IMG/VR virus record: IMGVR_UViG_3300010885_052266 | Location: 36,880 to 100,879 of that record | Source of the DNA: a virus | DNA length: 64,000 nt | Reading direction: 5' to 3' (one strand) | Shown: positions 24,085-33,425 of the stretch, one piece after another | How positions within the stretch are numbered: the stretch's first letter is position 1 | How the letters are laid out: every line of letters starts with the position of its first letter | Program-made: the position numbers and the translations under genes | The notes under the pieces: model-generated | What the model was told of the DNA's origin: nothing | Database searches by the model: none | The model's input: the letters and a program-made list of their open reading frames with translations, nothing else

Positions 24085-24705
24085 CTAAGGCGTGGGCCAG
24101 ATCACCGCGCCCACAATGGAAGAGATTTCATCGCCGTCGGTCGCTTGCGCAATTCGGAGCTTGGCCTCACGCCGGAGCGCCTTGATCTGGGCGCCCGCGC
24201 TGTGCCAGGCGGCCCGCGCGGCCAGGGTAGCCTCCGCTATCTCGCGGATCGATTTCTCACGCCCGACCGCGGCCTGGGCGGCCTGCTCAGCGACGAGCCA
24301 GGGATAGTCGGCAGGGTCGAGGGGATCGGCCGCGGCCAGGGCACGCTCCGCGTCCGCCGCGCTGGCCTCGTATTCCAGGGATTGGCCCGCGCCGGGAGTG
24401 AGCCAACGCTGCCGCGCTCTTTCGGCTTGGGTGTCGATGTCTCGCTCCGCGCGAGAACGGAGCACCGACAGGGTGGGATCGGCTCGCGGCGCGGGAATCA
24501 ACTCACCTTCCACGAGCCGCCAATTGGTGGAGCCGTCGAGCCGGGCCGCCTGGGCCGCTAGCAGGGGGATCAGGTCCGGCTTACGTTCCCACCGGCCCGA
24601 GGCAGCGTCGGGCGACGTGTACCCGATGTTCGTCAGCTGTCCGTCAGGCGCGACTCTGACGAAACAAACCTTTCCGTCGGCGCCGATATAGTCGGTCCAA
24701 TCCAT
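24085..24705 (-). CDS. Probable tail fibre assembly-like protein
   Basis: 206 residues from ATG 24705, overlapping the upstream TGA. The N-terminal part has DGKVCFVRVAPDGQLTNIGY and WRLVEGELIPAPRADPTL. The C-terminal part is a long charged helix region, RSRAERDIDTQAERARQRWL and TLAARAAWHSAGAQIKALRR, with the DYPWLVAEQAA pattern typical of fibre assembly chaperones of the DUF4376 style. It would help fold or attach the fibre encoded downstream. The assignment rests on layout and position rather than a full domain match. Confidence 0.5.
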   Translation of the reverse strand: MDWTDYIGADGKVCFVRVAPDGQLTNIGYTSPDAASGRWERKPDLIPLLAAQAARLDGSTNWRLVEGELIPAPRADPTLSVLRSRAERDIDTQAERARQRWLTPGAGQSLEYEASAADAERALAAADPLDPADYPWLVAEQAAQAAVGREKSIREIAEATLAARAAWHSAGAQIKALRREAKLRIAQATDGDEISSIVGAVIWPTP

Positions 24706-24902
24706 CACCGCTTGATCACCATCCCGACCATATGTACTTCTTTGATGGTGGAATCCGCACTCGCTCCATCGTATTTCATTTGGACGTCGTAGTCATAAGT
24801 CCCAGCAGCGGGGAAATCTATCTTGAACGAGCAAGAATCCGCTGCGACGTACGGGCCTAAGACAACCTGCCCATCAGACCGCAGCACTCTATAAACGATC
24901 AT
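24705..24902 (-). CDS. Small hypothetical tail-tip protein
   Basis: 65 residues (MIVYRVLRSDGQVVLGPYVA), overlapping the I-J fusion stop by four bases (ATGA). It is a beta-rich sequence with CSFKIDFPAAGTYDYDVQMK. It may be an accessory of the tail tip. No family recognised. Confidence 0.55.
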   Translation of the reverse strand: MIVYRVLRSDGQVVLGPYVAADSCSFKIDFPAAGTYDYDVQMKYDGASADSTIKEVHMVGMVIKR

Positions 24903-27900
24903 ACACCAGCCCCTCCTCCGTCGCCCTCTCCGCCACCGCCACCACCGTTGTTGCCGCCTTGCGCGACCGCTGAAACGCCATCCGTCACGGTGCGCACATC
25001 GATGCGCACCTTGGCATTTGCCGGAACCACCAGGCTCACGCTGGCATAGGTGACCCAGGACGCCGTCGGGGTGGTCGCCGTTCCCATGTAGTCCGTATCA
25101 GTTGCGGTGATGCTCTGCGTCTGGATCTCCGAAGTCCCAACCGCAAGATTGTCGATTTGCGCGCTCTTGATGACTGCCGTGCCGATCTGGGCGCTGTTTG
25201 CCAGGATGAAGTTGGCCGCGAGATGGGTTGCCGAGATCGCGGCGGCGCTGATCTCTGTCGCCCGAACGGCACCGGCCGCGATCTTGCCGAACGTCACCGC
25301 GTTGGCGGCGATTTCGCCCGCCGTGATCGACAAGGCAGCGATCTTGCCGGCGGTGATGGCACCAGCCGCAATCTCCGAAGCCGTGATAGCGCCGGCCGCA
25401 ATCTTGGCCGTGGTAATGGCCCCGGCGTTGATCTCGGCCGTGGTGACCGCGTTGGCCGCGATTTCGTTGGCCGTGACAGCGTCCGCCGCGATCTTGGCGG
25501 TGGTGATGGAGCCGGCGCTGATCGCCGTGGCCGTGACAGCGTTGGCCGCGATCTCGCCTGCCGTGATGGACCCGGCGGCGATCTTGGCGGTGGTGATCGA
25601 TCCGGCTGCCAGCTCGGCGGCCGTGATCGACAGGGCGGCGATCTTGCCAGCCGTCACCGACCCGGCGGCCAACTCGTTGGCCGTGACCGCGCCGGCCGCC
25701 AGTTTAGCGGTGGTGATGGCCCCTGCGGCTATTTCGCCTGCCGTGATAGCGCCGGCGGCGATTTTGGCGGTGATGATCGATCCCGCTGCCAGCTCGGTGG
25801 CCGTGATCGATAGTGCGGCGATCTTGCCGGCCGTGACCGATCCGGCGGCCAACTCGTTGGCCGTGACCGCGCCGGCCGCCAGTTTAGCGGTGGTGATGGC
25901 CCCTGCGGCTATTTCGCCTGCGGTGATGGCGCCGGCAACGATTTTGGCGGTGGTGATCGATCCGGCTGCCAGCTCGGTGGCCGTGATCGAAAGGGCGGAG
26001 ATCTTGCCGGCTGTGATCGCCCCGGCCGCTATTTCGTTGGCGGTGACCGCGCCGGCTGCCAGTTTGGCGGTGGTGATGGCCCCAGCCGCGATCTCACCCG
26101 CCGTGACGGAATTGGCCGCCAGTTTTGCCGTGGTGATCGATCCGGCTGCCAGCTCGGCGGCCGTGATCGAAAGGGCGGCGATCTTGCCGGCTGTGATCGC
26201 CCCGGCCGCTATTTCGTTGGCCGTGACCGCGCCGACTGCCAGTTTGGCAGTAGAGATCGAGTTGTCCGTGATCTGGGTTGAAGTTATCTGCCCGGTGATC
26301 TTGGTCGCGGCTATTGCTGCGATCTGGGCATTGCTGATCTGGCCGGATATTTTCGCCGCCGCGAGGTCCGCAATCTGCGCGTCGGTGAGCTGCCCGGTGA
26401 TCTTGGTAGAAGCGATCGCGGCCAACTGTGCGTCGGTGAGCTGCCCCGAGACCTTTGCCGCCGCGATTGCCTGGATCTGGGCATCGGTCAGTTGGCCGGT
26501 GATCTTGGTAGAAGCGATCGCGGCCAACTGTGCGTCGGTGAGCTGGCCAGATATCTTCGCCGCGGCGAGGTCGGCGATCTGGGCGTCGGTCAGTTGCCCA
26601 GTGATCTTCGTCGCAGCGATCGCGGCCAGCTGCGCGTCGGTGAGTTGCCCCGAGACTTTGGCGGCCGCGATCGCGGCCAACTGTGCGTCGGTGAGCTGGC
26701 CGGAAATCTTCGCCGCGGCGAGGTCGGCGATCTGGGCGTCGGTGAGCTGCCCGGTCACCTTCGACGCTGCCACACCCACGATCTGGGCGTTGTTGACCTG
26801 CCCCGTGATCTCGCCGAGGTTGATCAACTCGACCCATACCCCGGCTCGGTACTGGTAGAGCTTGTTGTCCACCGTGTTGAAGGAAACGGCGTCCTCGACT
26901 CCCGGCTCGGAAGTCCCCGTCATCAGCAAGACAGGCTTGATCGATGCAGCGAATTTCGCGGTGTTGATGATCCCGTCGGCCAGATCGTCGGTGATCAGCA
27001 GCGTCGTGGTGGCGGAAACCGGGCCGGCGAAGGCCCCGGCGACTACCGGGGTGCCAAGCGCGATCCCCCGGACCCAGTAGAACCAGGTGCTGTTCGGCAC
27101 GAGGACGGCGCTGTCCGCATCGAGGAACGTCGTGCTGCCCGACACGCCGATCTGGGTTGCTCCGACACCCGGGCCGTTCTGGCTGGAATTCCCACGCCAG
27201 ATTTCATACTGCAGGATGTCTCGCCGGTTCGTGACGGGCTGCCAGCGCAGCTGGACGCGGCGCGTGCCGCCGGTCGCGGAGAGACCCCCGGGGGCGGCTG
27301 GGGGATCGACCTTGCCGTCTACCAGCAGCGCCGAGCTGGTCAGGGTCCAGGAGGAAGTCTTGCCGTCCCGCCCGATCGAGCGGACCCCGAACGTGAACGA
27401 GCCGCCGGCGGGCAGCGAGTCGATATCGAACGAGGACGAAACCGCGACGGTCCAAATCTGGTAGAAATTGCTGGCCGTGGCCATGACCTGGAAGCTCTCG
27501 ATGCGCGGATCGAGAGGGGCGCTCCAGGACACGGTGACGCGGATCACCTGGGTCACGCCGACGCCAGTCATGTAGTCCCGAGCCGTGACGTTGGTGGGTG
27601 GCGGCATAGCCGCGGTCAGCAGGGCCGGGAGGATCGAATAGTTCGGCTCGTCGAGCTTGAGGCCCAGCTCGATGTAACCGAACTTGCTCGGGTTGTGGCT
27701 GACAGCGGTGACCGAATAGATGCCCTTGGACTCTTCGCCAAGCGCGAGAACCTGAAACTGCCGGGGCGCGACCTGGGTGGACTGAACGATCCATTCAGCG
27801 TTCGGACTGGGCGTCAGAGCCAGGGCGCGATTCAGCTTCGCGATCGAGAAATCGGGGGTCGTGCCGGCGGAGACGAACGCATCAACCGGGACTGCGCTGT

Positions 27901-30900
27901 CGAGCGTGCCATCCGGCAGGACGACCGAAATCTTGTAGGTTTCGCCCGGGACGGTTTCGAACACCTTGTCAAGGTGCAGCTCGTGCGCGACCCGCACGCC
28001 GGCAACCTGGTGGACAAAGGCGGTCAAGCCGGTGTCGTCGATCTGCCACGCGGTCGAATAGACGGTCTGACCGCTGCCCGCGACCACGTCGAGCCGGGTC
28101 GTGACCGTCGTTTGAGACGCGAGCACGACCTTATGCGAGATACGCTGCCACTGGTCCCGCTTGGTCAGGTCAGCGTCGTAACTCGGTCTCGACGATCCGA
28201 AGAGTTGCAGACCGATGCCAGGAGATAGGCCAAAAATCAGTCCGGACAGTGCGAGGGCTTCCTCCACCACGGTGAATGTGCTGGTGGAGGACAGCCGGAC
28301 CGTGGTGCCGCTGAACGCGGCAGGAATCCAAACGTAGCACGACACGTAATAGGTGCCCGCTGGCAGCGAGACCGAGATATGTCCGGTGTCCGTCGACGCG
28401 CCGTTGCCGAACCCGTGGTTGAATACTGTTGCGGCCTGGAACAACGCGCCTGGCGGGCCTGCCACCGTCACCGTGTTCGGCGCGACCGGGATCAGCGTGG
28501 GCGTGCCCGAGTCCGCGATATAGTTGTTGCCCGACGGGACGGTGGTGCGCCGGAGCCGCCCGCCCATCCTGGCCCCGACATAGGCGGGGTCGGTGAGCTG
28601 GATGATGTCGCCGGGCCGGAGATCGATGTGATACGGGCCCGCCTTGTAGGACACGGTCTCGTCCTGGTACTGCCCGGTGTAGATCATCCAAAGGCCGAGC
28701 CGGTGCGCCGCGCCGCGGGTCGTGCAGCCCCAGGCGACGATGTCGGTCGAGACGACACCGCGCTTGGCGATGTCCAGCGCGTCCGACACCTGCTCATAGG
28801 CCGGGATGTATCGGTTTGCGCGATCGAGGTAGGCGATCCGGACCATATTGTGGCGGGTCTTGAGGCTGGTGCTTTCGTAGGCAAAATCACCGTTAATCAC
28901 GTTGGTCTGGTTAACCAGCTTGACCGGATCGGCCGGCATGTCGGCGGTGACGACGATCTGGCCAGATCCCCAATACGACATGCCCCGAAACGTCGAGACC
29001 ATCATCTGGATGAGCCTGTACGCATCGTCCTGGTTGGCGATCACCACGTTGACCGAGTAGCGCGGCTCCTGGCCGCCAAACCCATCCTGGACAAAACCAT
29101 CAGCGTATTGGGCGATGTTGTAGAGGTCGGCCCGGGTGCTTGAGAGGTAATTCTGCGGACAGGCTGCCCCGTATCGGGTGTTGGAGAGCATATCGAGCAG
29201 CACGAACGCCGCGTTGTCGCTGGGCCGCTGATGCATCGACACCAGGTCCCACACGCCGCCCGTCGTGCCGGGCCCGGAGTTCGCATAGGTCCGGGTCGAA
29301 GGCTCGTAGTTCAGCGGCACCTCGATCGTGCGGCCGTAGATTTCATAGGTCCTGGCTGGCAGGTTGGATCCGAACGTCTCCGCGTCCAGGGTCACCGCGA
29401 TATAGGCGCTGTCCGGATAGATCAGGCGGTGGTCGTTGATGATGTCCAGCAGATCGAAGTAGAGGTCGTTTTGCAGGTTGGTTGGATCAGCGCTGTCCGC
29501 GGTGACCCGGGTGAGCCGCACGTCCCAGGTATTCGCGCCATTATCCGATGGCAGGTCGAAGCGATGACTCCGCTGGTACGCCGACATACACTTGCCGCCG
29601 ACGATGTGGACATCGGCCGTCATCTTGTAGGAGCCGACCCATCCATTGCTGCCAGACTTGCTGGGACGGACTTCTACTTTGTAGTGCAACTCTGGCGCTG
29701 CGTCGATGTTCCCCGAACTCGTGTCGCGCTGATACATCGCGGGCAGCCGGATCGTGACCCGTGCCGCGGTCGCCGTGATGCTGGTGAAGGTCTGCACCAC
29801 CGGGTCGGACTGCTGCACGCGGCGCCCGACCTGCACGGCGGTCTCCGATGCCGGAAAACCGGTAACGGGGTCCTGATCCGGCAGGCCGTACCGTATCTCC
29901 CAGGTCACGCCCTTGTAGTTGTAGGTTCCGTCCGATGCCTGAAGCGGCGTGTCGTTGAAGTAGATCGACTTCGCACCATCGGTCAGCCCGCCGATCGGCC
30001 CTTCCGACAGGAAATCAATGATTCGGACGATGGCCTTGCTGCGGAGCGTATTGGGCGCTTCCGTGCCGCCACCACCGCCACCGCCACCCTTGCCCCCGCC
30101 GCCGCCTGCGCCGCTTTCGCCACCGCTGCGGTCGTCCGCTCCCACGGTAACCGTGCCTTGGCCATCGCTGACCTGCCCGGTCGTGCCGATCGACTCGGTC
30201 TGACCACCGTCTAGCGTGGTGCCTCCGTAGGCTGACACCTCGTATCCGGAACCACTCGGGTCTGGCTGGGTCAGGGACTGGCCCGGCGAGAAATCCTCGG
30301 CAGAGTAGCCCAGGCTGCCCACGACGGACCCGACCCGCATTCGGCCGTACACGACCGGCATCGGGCCGCCCTGATAAGCGACATTGGTCAGGCCGCTTAT
30401 CAGGAACGAGTTGGTGGCCTGCGCCGTCTGGGCCGCTTTGGGCTGCGGCGAGAGGAGTTGGGTGATGCCGGTCAGCATCAGCGCCCCGCCGAACAGCGCC
30501 AAGTTGCCGATCGTGAAGCTGCCGATCAGCGAGGCCCCGAAACCCCCTCCGACGACGCCCATGCCGAATTCGGCACCGCCGACGATCGCAGCCTCGGCAA
30601 TAGCCGACGCGCCAAAGGTCGGGATTGCCATAATGACCGAGGCAATGACAAGCACCGCACCCAGGATCGTCTTTCCGCCACCACTGTTTTTCGCACCGGC
30701 TGCCACCGGCACGATGTGCAACTCGCTGCCCGGCACGACCCGCAGGCCGAGGCCGGAGACCGGCAGATCAACCCCGGACCGGAACTTGCCACGCCTGACC
30801 CGGTACTGGCCCTTCTCCAGCTCGGCACGAAAGTCCGGGACCAGTTTGGTCAGCGCGTAGACTGCCCCGGAAGCCGAGCCCGCGCCGATATTGAACTCCG

Positions 30901-30976
30901 CCCCGAATTTTCGGCGGAGCCGGCCATGCAGGACGACTCGGACCGTTGCAGGAGCGGCGGCGAGGCGGTTACTCAT
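24899..30976 (-). CDS. Tail tip host-specificity protein: fused lambda gpI-like and gpJ-like domains
   Basis: 2025 residues. Residues 1-190 match tail assembly protein I: a beta-grasp domain (VRVVLHGRLRRKFGAEFNIG), then hydrophobic Gly-rich segments around ILGAVLVIASVIMAIPTFGA. From about 195 (TNVAYQGGPMPVVYGRMRVG) the TipJ/gpJ core follows, with RIIDFLSEGPIGGLTDGAKS, and fibronectin type III domains near 1120 and 1230. The C-terminus is repetitive: 17-residue units (about 1395-1560) and 10-residue units (about 1575-1895). In lambda, I and J are separate genes. The protein forms the tail tip hub and contacts the receptor. Confidence 0.9.
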   Translation of the reverse strand: MSNRLAAAPATVRVVLHGRLRRKFGAEFNIGAGSASGAVYALTKLVPDFRAELEKGQYRVRRGKFRSGVDLPVSGLGLRVVPGSELHIVPVAAGAKNSGGGKTILGAVLVIASVIMAIPTFGASAIAEAAIVGGAEFGMGVVGGGFGASLIGSFTIGNLALFGGALMLTGITQLLSPQPKAAQTAQATNSFLISGLTNVAYQGGPMPVVYGRMRVGSVVGSLGYSAEDFSPGQSLTQPDPSGSGYEVSAYGGTTLDGGQTESIGTTGQVSDGQGTVTVGADDRSGGESGAGGGGGKGGGGGGGGTEAPNTLRSKAIVRIIDFLSEGPIGGLTDGAKSIYFNDTPLQASDGTYNYKGVTWEIRYGLPDQDPVTGFPASETAVQVGRRVQQSDPVVQTFTSITATAARVTIRLPAMYQRDTSSGNIDAAPELHYKVEVRPSKSGSNGWVGSYKMTADVHIVGGKCMSAYQRSHRFDLPSDNGANTWDVRLTRVTADSADPTNLQNDLYFDLLDIINDHRLIYPDSAYIAVTLDAETFGSNLPARTYEIYGRTIEVPLNYEPSTRTYANSGPGTTGGVWDLVSMHQRPSDNAAFVLLDMLSNTRYGAACPQNYLSSTRADLYNIAQYADGFVQDGFGGQEPRYSVNVVIANQDDAYRLIQMMVSTFRGMSYWGSGQIVVTADMPADPVKLVNQTNVINGDFAYESTSLKTRHNMVRIAYLDRANRYIPAYEQVSDALDIAKRGVVSTDIVAWGCTTRGAAHRLGLWMIYTGQYQDETVSYKAGPYHIDLRPGDIIQLTDPAYVGARMGGRLRRTTVPSGNNYIADSGTPTLIPVAPNTVTVAGPPGALFQAATVFNHGFGNGASTDTGHISVSLPAGTYYVSCYVWIPAAFSGTTVRLSSTSTFTVVEEALALSGLIFGLSPGIGLQLFGSSRPSYDADLTKRDQWQRISHKVVLASQTTVTTRLDVVAGSGQTVYSTAWQIDDTGLTAFVHQVAGVRVAHELHLDKVFETVPGETYKISVVLPDGTLDSAVPVDAFVSAGTTPDFSIAKLNRALALTPSPNAEWIVQSTQVAPRQFQVLALGEESKGIYSVTAVSHNPSKFGYIELGLKLDEPNYSILPALLTAAMPPPTNVTARDYMTGVGVTQVIRVTVSWSAPLDPRIESFQVMATASNFYQIWTVAVSSSFDIDSLPAGGSFTFGVRSIGRDGKTSSWTLTSSALLVDGKVDPPAAPGGLSATGGTRRVQLRWQPVTNRRDILQYEIWRGNSSQNGPGVGATQIGVSGSTTFLDADSAVLVPNSTWFYWVRGIALGTPVVAGAFAGPVSATTTLLITDDLADGIINTAKFAASIKPVLLMTGTSEPGVEDAVSFNTVDNKLYQYRAGVWVELINLGEITGQVNNAQIVGVAASKVTGQLTDAQIADLAAAKISGQLTDAQLAAIAAAKVSGQLTDAQLAAIAATKITGQLTDAQIADLAAAKISGQLTDAQLAAIASTKITGQLTDAQIQAIAAAKVSGQLTDAQLAAIASTKITGQLTDAQIADLAAAKISGQISNAQIAAIAATKITGQITSTQITDNSISTAKLAVGAVTANEIAAGAITAGKIAALSITAAELAAGSITTAKLAANSVTAGEIAAGAITTAKLAAGAVTANEIAAGAITAGKISALSITATELAAGSITTAKIVAGAITAGEIAAGAITTAKLAAGAVTANELAAGSVTAGKIAALSITATELAAGSIITAKIAAGAITAGEIAAGAITTAKLAAGAVTANELAAGSVTAGKIAALSITAAELAAGSITTAKIAAGSITAGEIAANAVTATAISAGSITTAKIAADAVTANEIAANAVTTAEINAGAITTAKIAAGAITASEIAAGAITAGKIAALSITAGEIAANAVTFGKIAAGAVRATEISAAAISATHLAANFILANSAQIGTAVIKSAQIDNLAVGTSEIQTQSITATDTDYMGTATTPTASWVTYASVSLVVPANAKVRIDVRTVTDGVSAVAQGGNNGGGGGGEGDGGGAGV
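25300..26265 (-). repeat. 30-bp coding repeats (10-residue units) in the tail tip gene
   Basis: About thirty near-identical units encode patterns such as AGAITAGEIA and AGSITTAKLA. Many blocks are identical over 60 or more bases (compare 25680-25750 with 25855-25930), which points to expansion by recombination or slippage. Confidence 0.85.
26280..26790 (-). repeat. 51-bp coding repeats (17-residue units) in the tail tip gene
   Basis: Roughly ten units encode TKITGQLTDAQIADLAA-like sequences, alternating AKISGQ/AKVSGQ/TKITGQ starts. They are located just before the 10-residue repeats and likely form an extended fibrous stalk. Confidence 0.85.
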
Positions 30977-31707
30977 AGCGGAACCTCATAGCGGAACCAG
31001 TCGGTGACGTGGCCCAGCCAGCGCACCAGGGGTTCGCGCCGCGACAGGCGGTTCTCCAGGTGATGGAGGATCATCCCGCGCCCGTCGCAGATCGCGACAT
31101 GGTTCGGCTCGTTGTGCCGGATCTGCATCAGCACGACATCGCCGTCGCGGGGATCGTCCGATCTGCCGCCGATGCGCGTGAATCCGGCCGCGAGCAGGTT
31201 CCCCCGGTAGAGATCAGGCTTGCCGATCCAGCACCGGTCGGCCCGCGGGAACTCGGGCAGGATGATCTGACGTGTGAGCCGGTACCAGTCGCGCACCAGG
31301 GCCGCGCAATCGCCCCGCCCATCCGTCCCGCTCGGGCCATACCGGAAATCCCGACCCAGCAACGCAGGCGGTTCGAGTTGGTCGCCCCAGAAGTAGGGGA
31401 GAAGCGCTGCCTCGGCGTCGCAGGCCACGATCCCCCAGGGCACGTCCATGACGATCTGCTGCTGGATGTCGAATTCCGACGGCTCGACAGGCCCGTCGGG
31501 ATGCGAATGGATCAGGGCCAGCAACTCGCCGGCCTGCAGGAGCGGCTCGATCTGATCGTCGCAGCGGAAATACTCGCGCGGGCGTTTCGACCTGTTCTCC
31601 AGCGGCATGTAGCCGCCCGCCGTGATCGCGCCGCACGATTCGTTGGGATAGTCCCGGATCGCGTGTTCCCGCGCGGCCTGGGCAACATCGGGGGCCAGGA
31701 ATCTCAT
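30973..31707 (-). CDS. Tail assembly protein K: JAB/MPN peptidase plus NlpC/P60
   Basis: 244 residues from ATG 31707, overlapping the L-like stop. The N-terminal JAMM metal site is present: Glu23 in NESCGA, then HSHPDGPVEPSEFD (67-80) giving the HxHP, Ser and Asp ligands. The NlpC/P60 half has GRGDCAALVRDWYR with Cys134 and NHVAI with His203. This matches lambda gpK, needed for tail tip assembly and thought to cut peptidoglycan peptides. The longer upstream frame is ignored because it overlaps the L-like gene. Confidence 0.9.
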   Translation of the reverse strand: MRFLAPDVAQAAREHAIRDYPNESCGAITAGGYMPLENRSKRPREYFRCDDQIEPLLQAGELLALIHSHPDGPVEPSEFDIQQQIVMDVPWGIVACDAEAALLPYFWGDQLEPPALLGRDFRYGPSGTDGRGDCAALVRDWYRLTRQIILPEFPRADRCWIGKPDLYRGNLLAAGFTRIGGRSDDPRDGDVVLMQIRHNEPNHVAICDGRGMILHHLENRLSRREPLVRWLGHVTDWFRYEVPL

Positions 31708-32723
31708 CGGCCGATCGACAGGCCGGGGAAGGCGTTGAAGGGTAGCCGGGCGCCGGGACCGAACCGCGCCACGCAGCTGCTCTGCCGGAGCCCGCAAACA
31801 TCCAGGGAAGCTGTGCCGGTCGACGTGTCGTCGGCCTTGAAATAGGCGCCGCCACTGTACGGACACGTGCCCGGCACGAAACCGGCAATCCCGTCCACGT
31901 CCGTCACATACTGGCGATAGAGAAAGCTGCACGTGTCCCGGATCATGGTCCGGCGCGGCAGTTTGAGGCCTTGCTGATCCAGCGCGGCGGTCAGCTCCAG
32001 CTCCACGGAAACGCGGGTCTGCGCGGATTTTCTGTCCACGAAATAAATATCAGGCTCGAAGAACGCGGTGGGATCAGGCGTTTCGCCATCATCCAGGAAG
32101 CCCCGGAACGTCCTGATGCGCGTCACCTGGGCGCCGAGCAGGTCGTTATTCGCAATTACCAAAGCGCCGGCGAGACCGCTTATATTCGAAACACTCAGCT
32201 TGGGTCTCGGTATTTTCCCGGTTCCAGACCATTCGAACCCTTGCACGTCGATCGGCATGGGAATGTAGTCGTTTCCCCTGAAACGAACCGCCTTAGTGCC
32301 TATAAATGTCCAGGCGGCGCCGGATGCGGGAATAGCCGTCAGCGGGACGGTAAGGGTGATCTCCGTGGCCGAGATGTTGCCGCTCCCGTAAGGGTTGGCG
32401 ATCGTCACGGTCGTAACGGCGGATACCAGCGTCGGGGCATATACCTCGCCATCGCCGACGTCGACCACGATGCTATACGGGCGGCCCTCGACCAGCGGCA
32501 ACAGCTTGTCCAGGGTGACGACCGACGCTGTCCGCGTCCCGGTTGGCGCGAGCAGACCGGACGAGCGGAGATCGATGATCCCGGAGGTCCAGCGATAGAC
32601 CTCGCCCTGCTGGGTCGCGACCCCGTTCACCGTGAACAGCGGCGACGTGTCCAGCTCGAAGAGTTCGATGTAGCCGTCGGCTTCAAGCTGCTGCGCCGCG
32701 GCCAGGACCGGATTGGCGGCCAT
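31704..32723 (-). CDS. Minor tail protein L-like with an inserted domain
   Basis: 339 residues. The L family is visible in YIELFELDTSPLF, FRGNDYIPMPIDVQGFEWSG, GKIPRPKLSVSN, VTRIRTFRGFLDDGE and the Cys-rich end: CSFLYR, TCPYSGGAYF and CGLRQSSCVARFG. These four conserved Cys positions bind an iron-sulfur cluster in lambda gpL. Residues about 50-146 (TASVVTLDKLLPLVEGRPYS and following) are not part of the usual family and look like an inserted beta domain. The protein joins the tail tip complex with M, K and I-J. Confidence 0.85.
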   Translation of the reverse strand: MAANPVLAAAQQLEADGYIELFELDTSPLFTVNGVATQQGEVYRWTSGIIDLRSSGLLAPTGTRTASVVTLDKLLPLVEGRPYSIVVDVGDGEVYAPTLVSAVTTVTIANPYGSGNISATEITLTVPLTAIPASGAAWTFIGTKAVRFRGNDYIPMPIDVQGFEWSGTGKIPRPKLSVSNISGLAGALVIANNDLLGAQVTRIRTFRGFLDDGETPDPTAFFEPDIYFVDRKSAQTRVSVELELTAALDQQGLKLPRRTMIRDTCSFLYRQYVTDVDGIAGFVPGTCPYSGGAYFKADDTSTGTASLDVCGLRQSSCVARFGPGARLPFNAFPGLSIGR

Positions 32724-33004
32724 CAGGGCAGCTCAGGCAGATCAACGGTCTGCCCCCGAAGCGCGTGGGTGCAGTCGTCGAGGAATTGGATTTCCCCGGC
32801 GGTCAGGAAATAGTGACACCGCGTGGCGACCACCATGCTGGGCTTGAAGGTCGGCGCCTCGGCATTGTTGTCCCAGGTCCAGCGCGCGCCGGACGGGGCG
32901 GGCCGCGAGACGTGGAAGACGTGCATCTCTTCGCAGCCAGGGCACCAATGCGCGTATCCGCCCGCGACGCTGCGCAACACTGGACTGATTCTTGCCACCC
33001 GCAC
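32723..33004 (-). CDS. DUF6527-like protein
   Basis: 93 residues. Family marks are WCPGCEEMHVFHV, RWTWDNNAEAPTFKPSMVV, RCHYFLTAGEIQFLDDCTHA and GQTVDLP. A CxxC and further Cys/His residues suggest a metal-binding fold; the role is unknown. GTG 33004 is used here; a second GTG six bases later is also possible. Position between M-like and L-like tail genes is common for this family, and the stop overlaps the L start. Confidence 0.7.
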   Translation of the reverse strand: MRVARISPVLRSVAGGYAHWCPGCEEMHVFHVSRPAPSGARWTWDNNAEAPTFKPSMVVATRCHYFLTAGEIQFLDDCTHALRGQTVDLPELP

Positions 33005-33075
33005 CTCGATCTGTTGATCGAGGCCGGGGTGCGGGGCGCCGGTTCCCGGGGCAAAAGCCTATTGCCGGGGGTCCG

Positions 33076-33423
33076 TCAGAAGACGGGGCGCTCCTCCAAG
33101 GAGATCATGAACGAGTCCTCGGTAGGCAGCGGATGCCCGCGCTGTGTTTTGAGCCACACCCAGGTGCGAGGGGCCTGTTCCCTGGGTAGCCGGAAATAGA
33201 ACGGCGTCCCGACATGCGTTTCGAGGAAGTCCGTGATCGCGTTCACCTCCTCGACCGTCATGAACTCCCAATAGAGACTCTGGGTCCGATCGTAGGGCCT
33301 TGCCCCATCTGGCGCCGACGTCTTGAATCCGTCGCCATAGGCTGACGTGAGCATCCTGGCCGTAACATCCTGCATGGTCCCGTTGGACGATGGCGCCCTG
33401 GGCACCGAGAGCGTATCGGTCAT
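33076..33423 (-). CDS. Tail tip protein M-like
   Basis: 115 residues (MTDTLSVPRAPSSNGTMQDV). It has the DGFKTSAPDGARPY, WEFMTVEEVNAITDFLETHV and GTPFYFRLPREQAPRTWVW pattern of lambda gpM-type proteins, which join the tape measure end to the tail tip. Length matches the family. It is two bases downstream of the tape measure stop and upstream of the L-like gene, in the usual lambda order. Confidence 0.8.
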   Translation of the reverse strand: MTDTLSVPRAPSSNGTMQDVTARMLTSAYGDGFKTSAPDGARPYDRTQSLYWEFMTVEEVNAITDFLETHVGTPFYFRLPREQAPRTWVWLKTQRGHPLPTEDSFMISLEERPVF

Positions 33424-33425
33424 GA

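Noticed and set aside
25300-26790. Possible CRISPR array because of regular short repeats
   Set aside because: Units are contiguous, in frame and without unique spacers; they are protein-coding repeats of 30 and 51 bases.
25107-26858. Plus-strand frame of 583 codons opposite the tail tip repeats
   Set aside because: Its repetitive sequence simply mirrors the repeat DNA of the I-J gene on the other strand.
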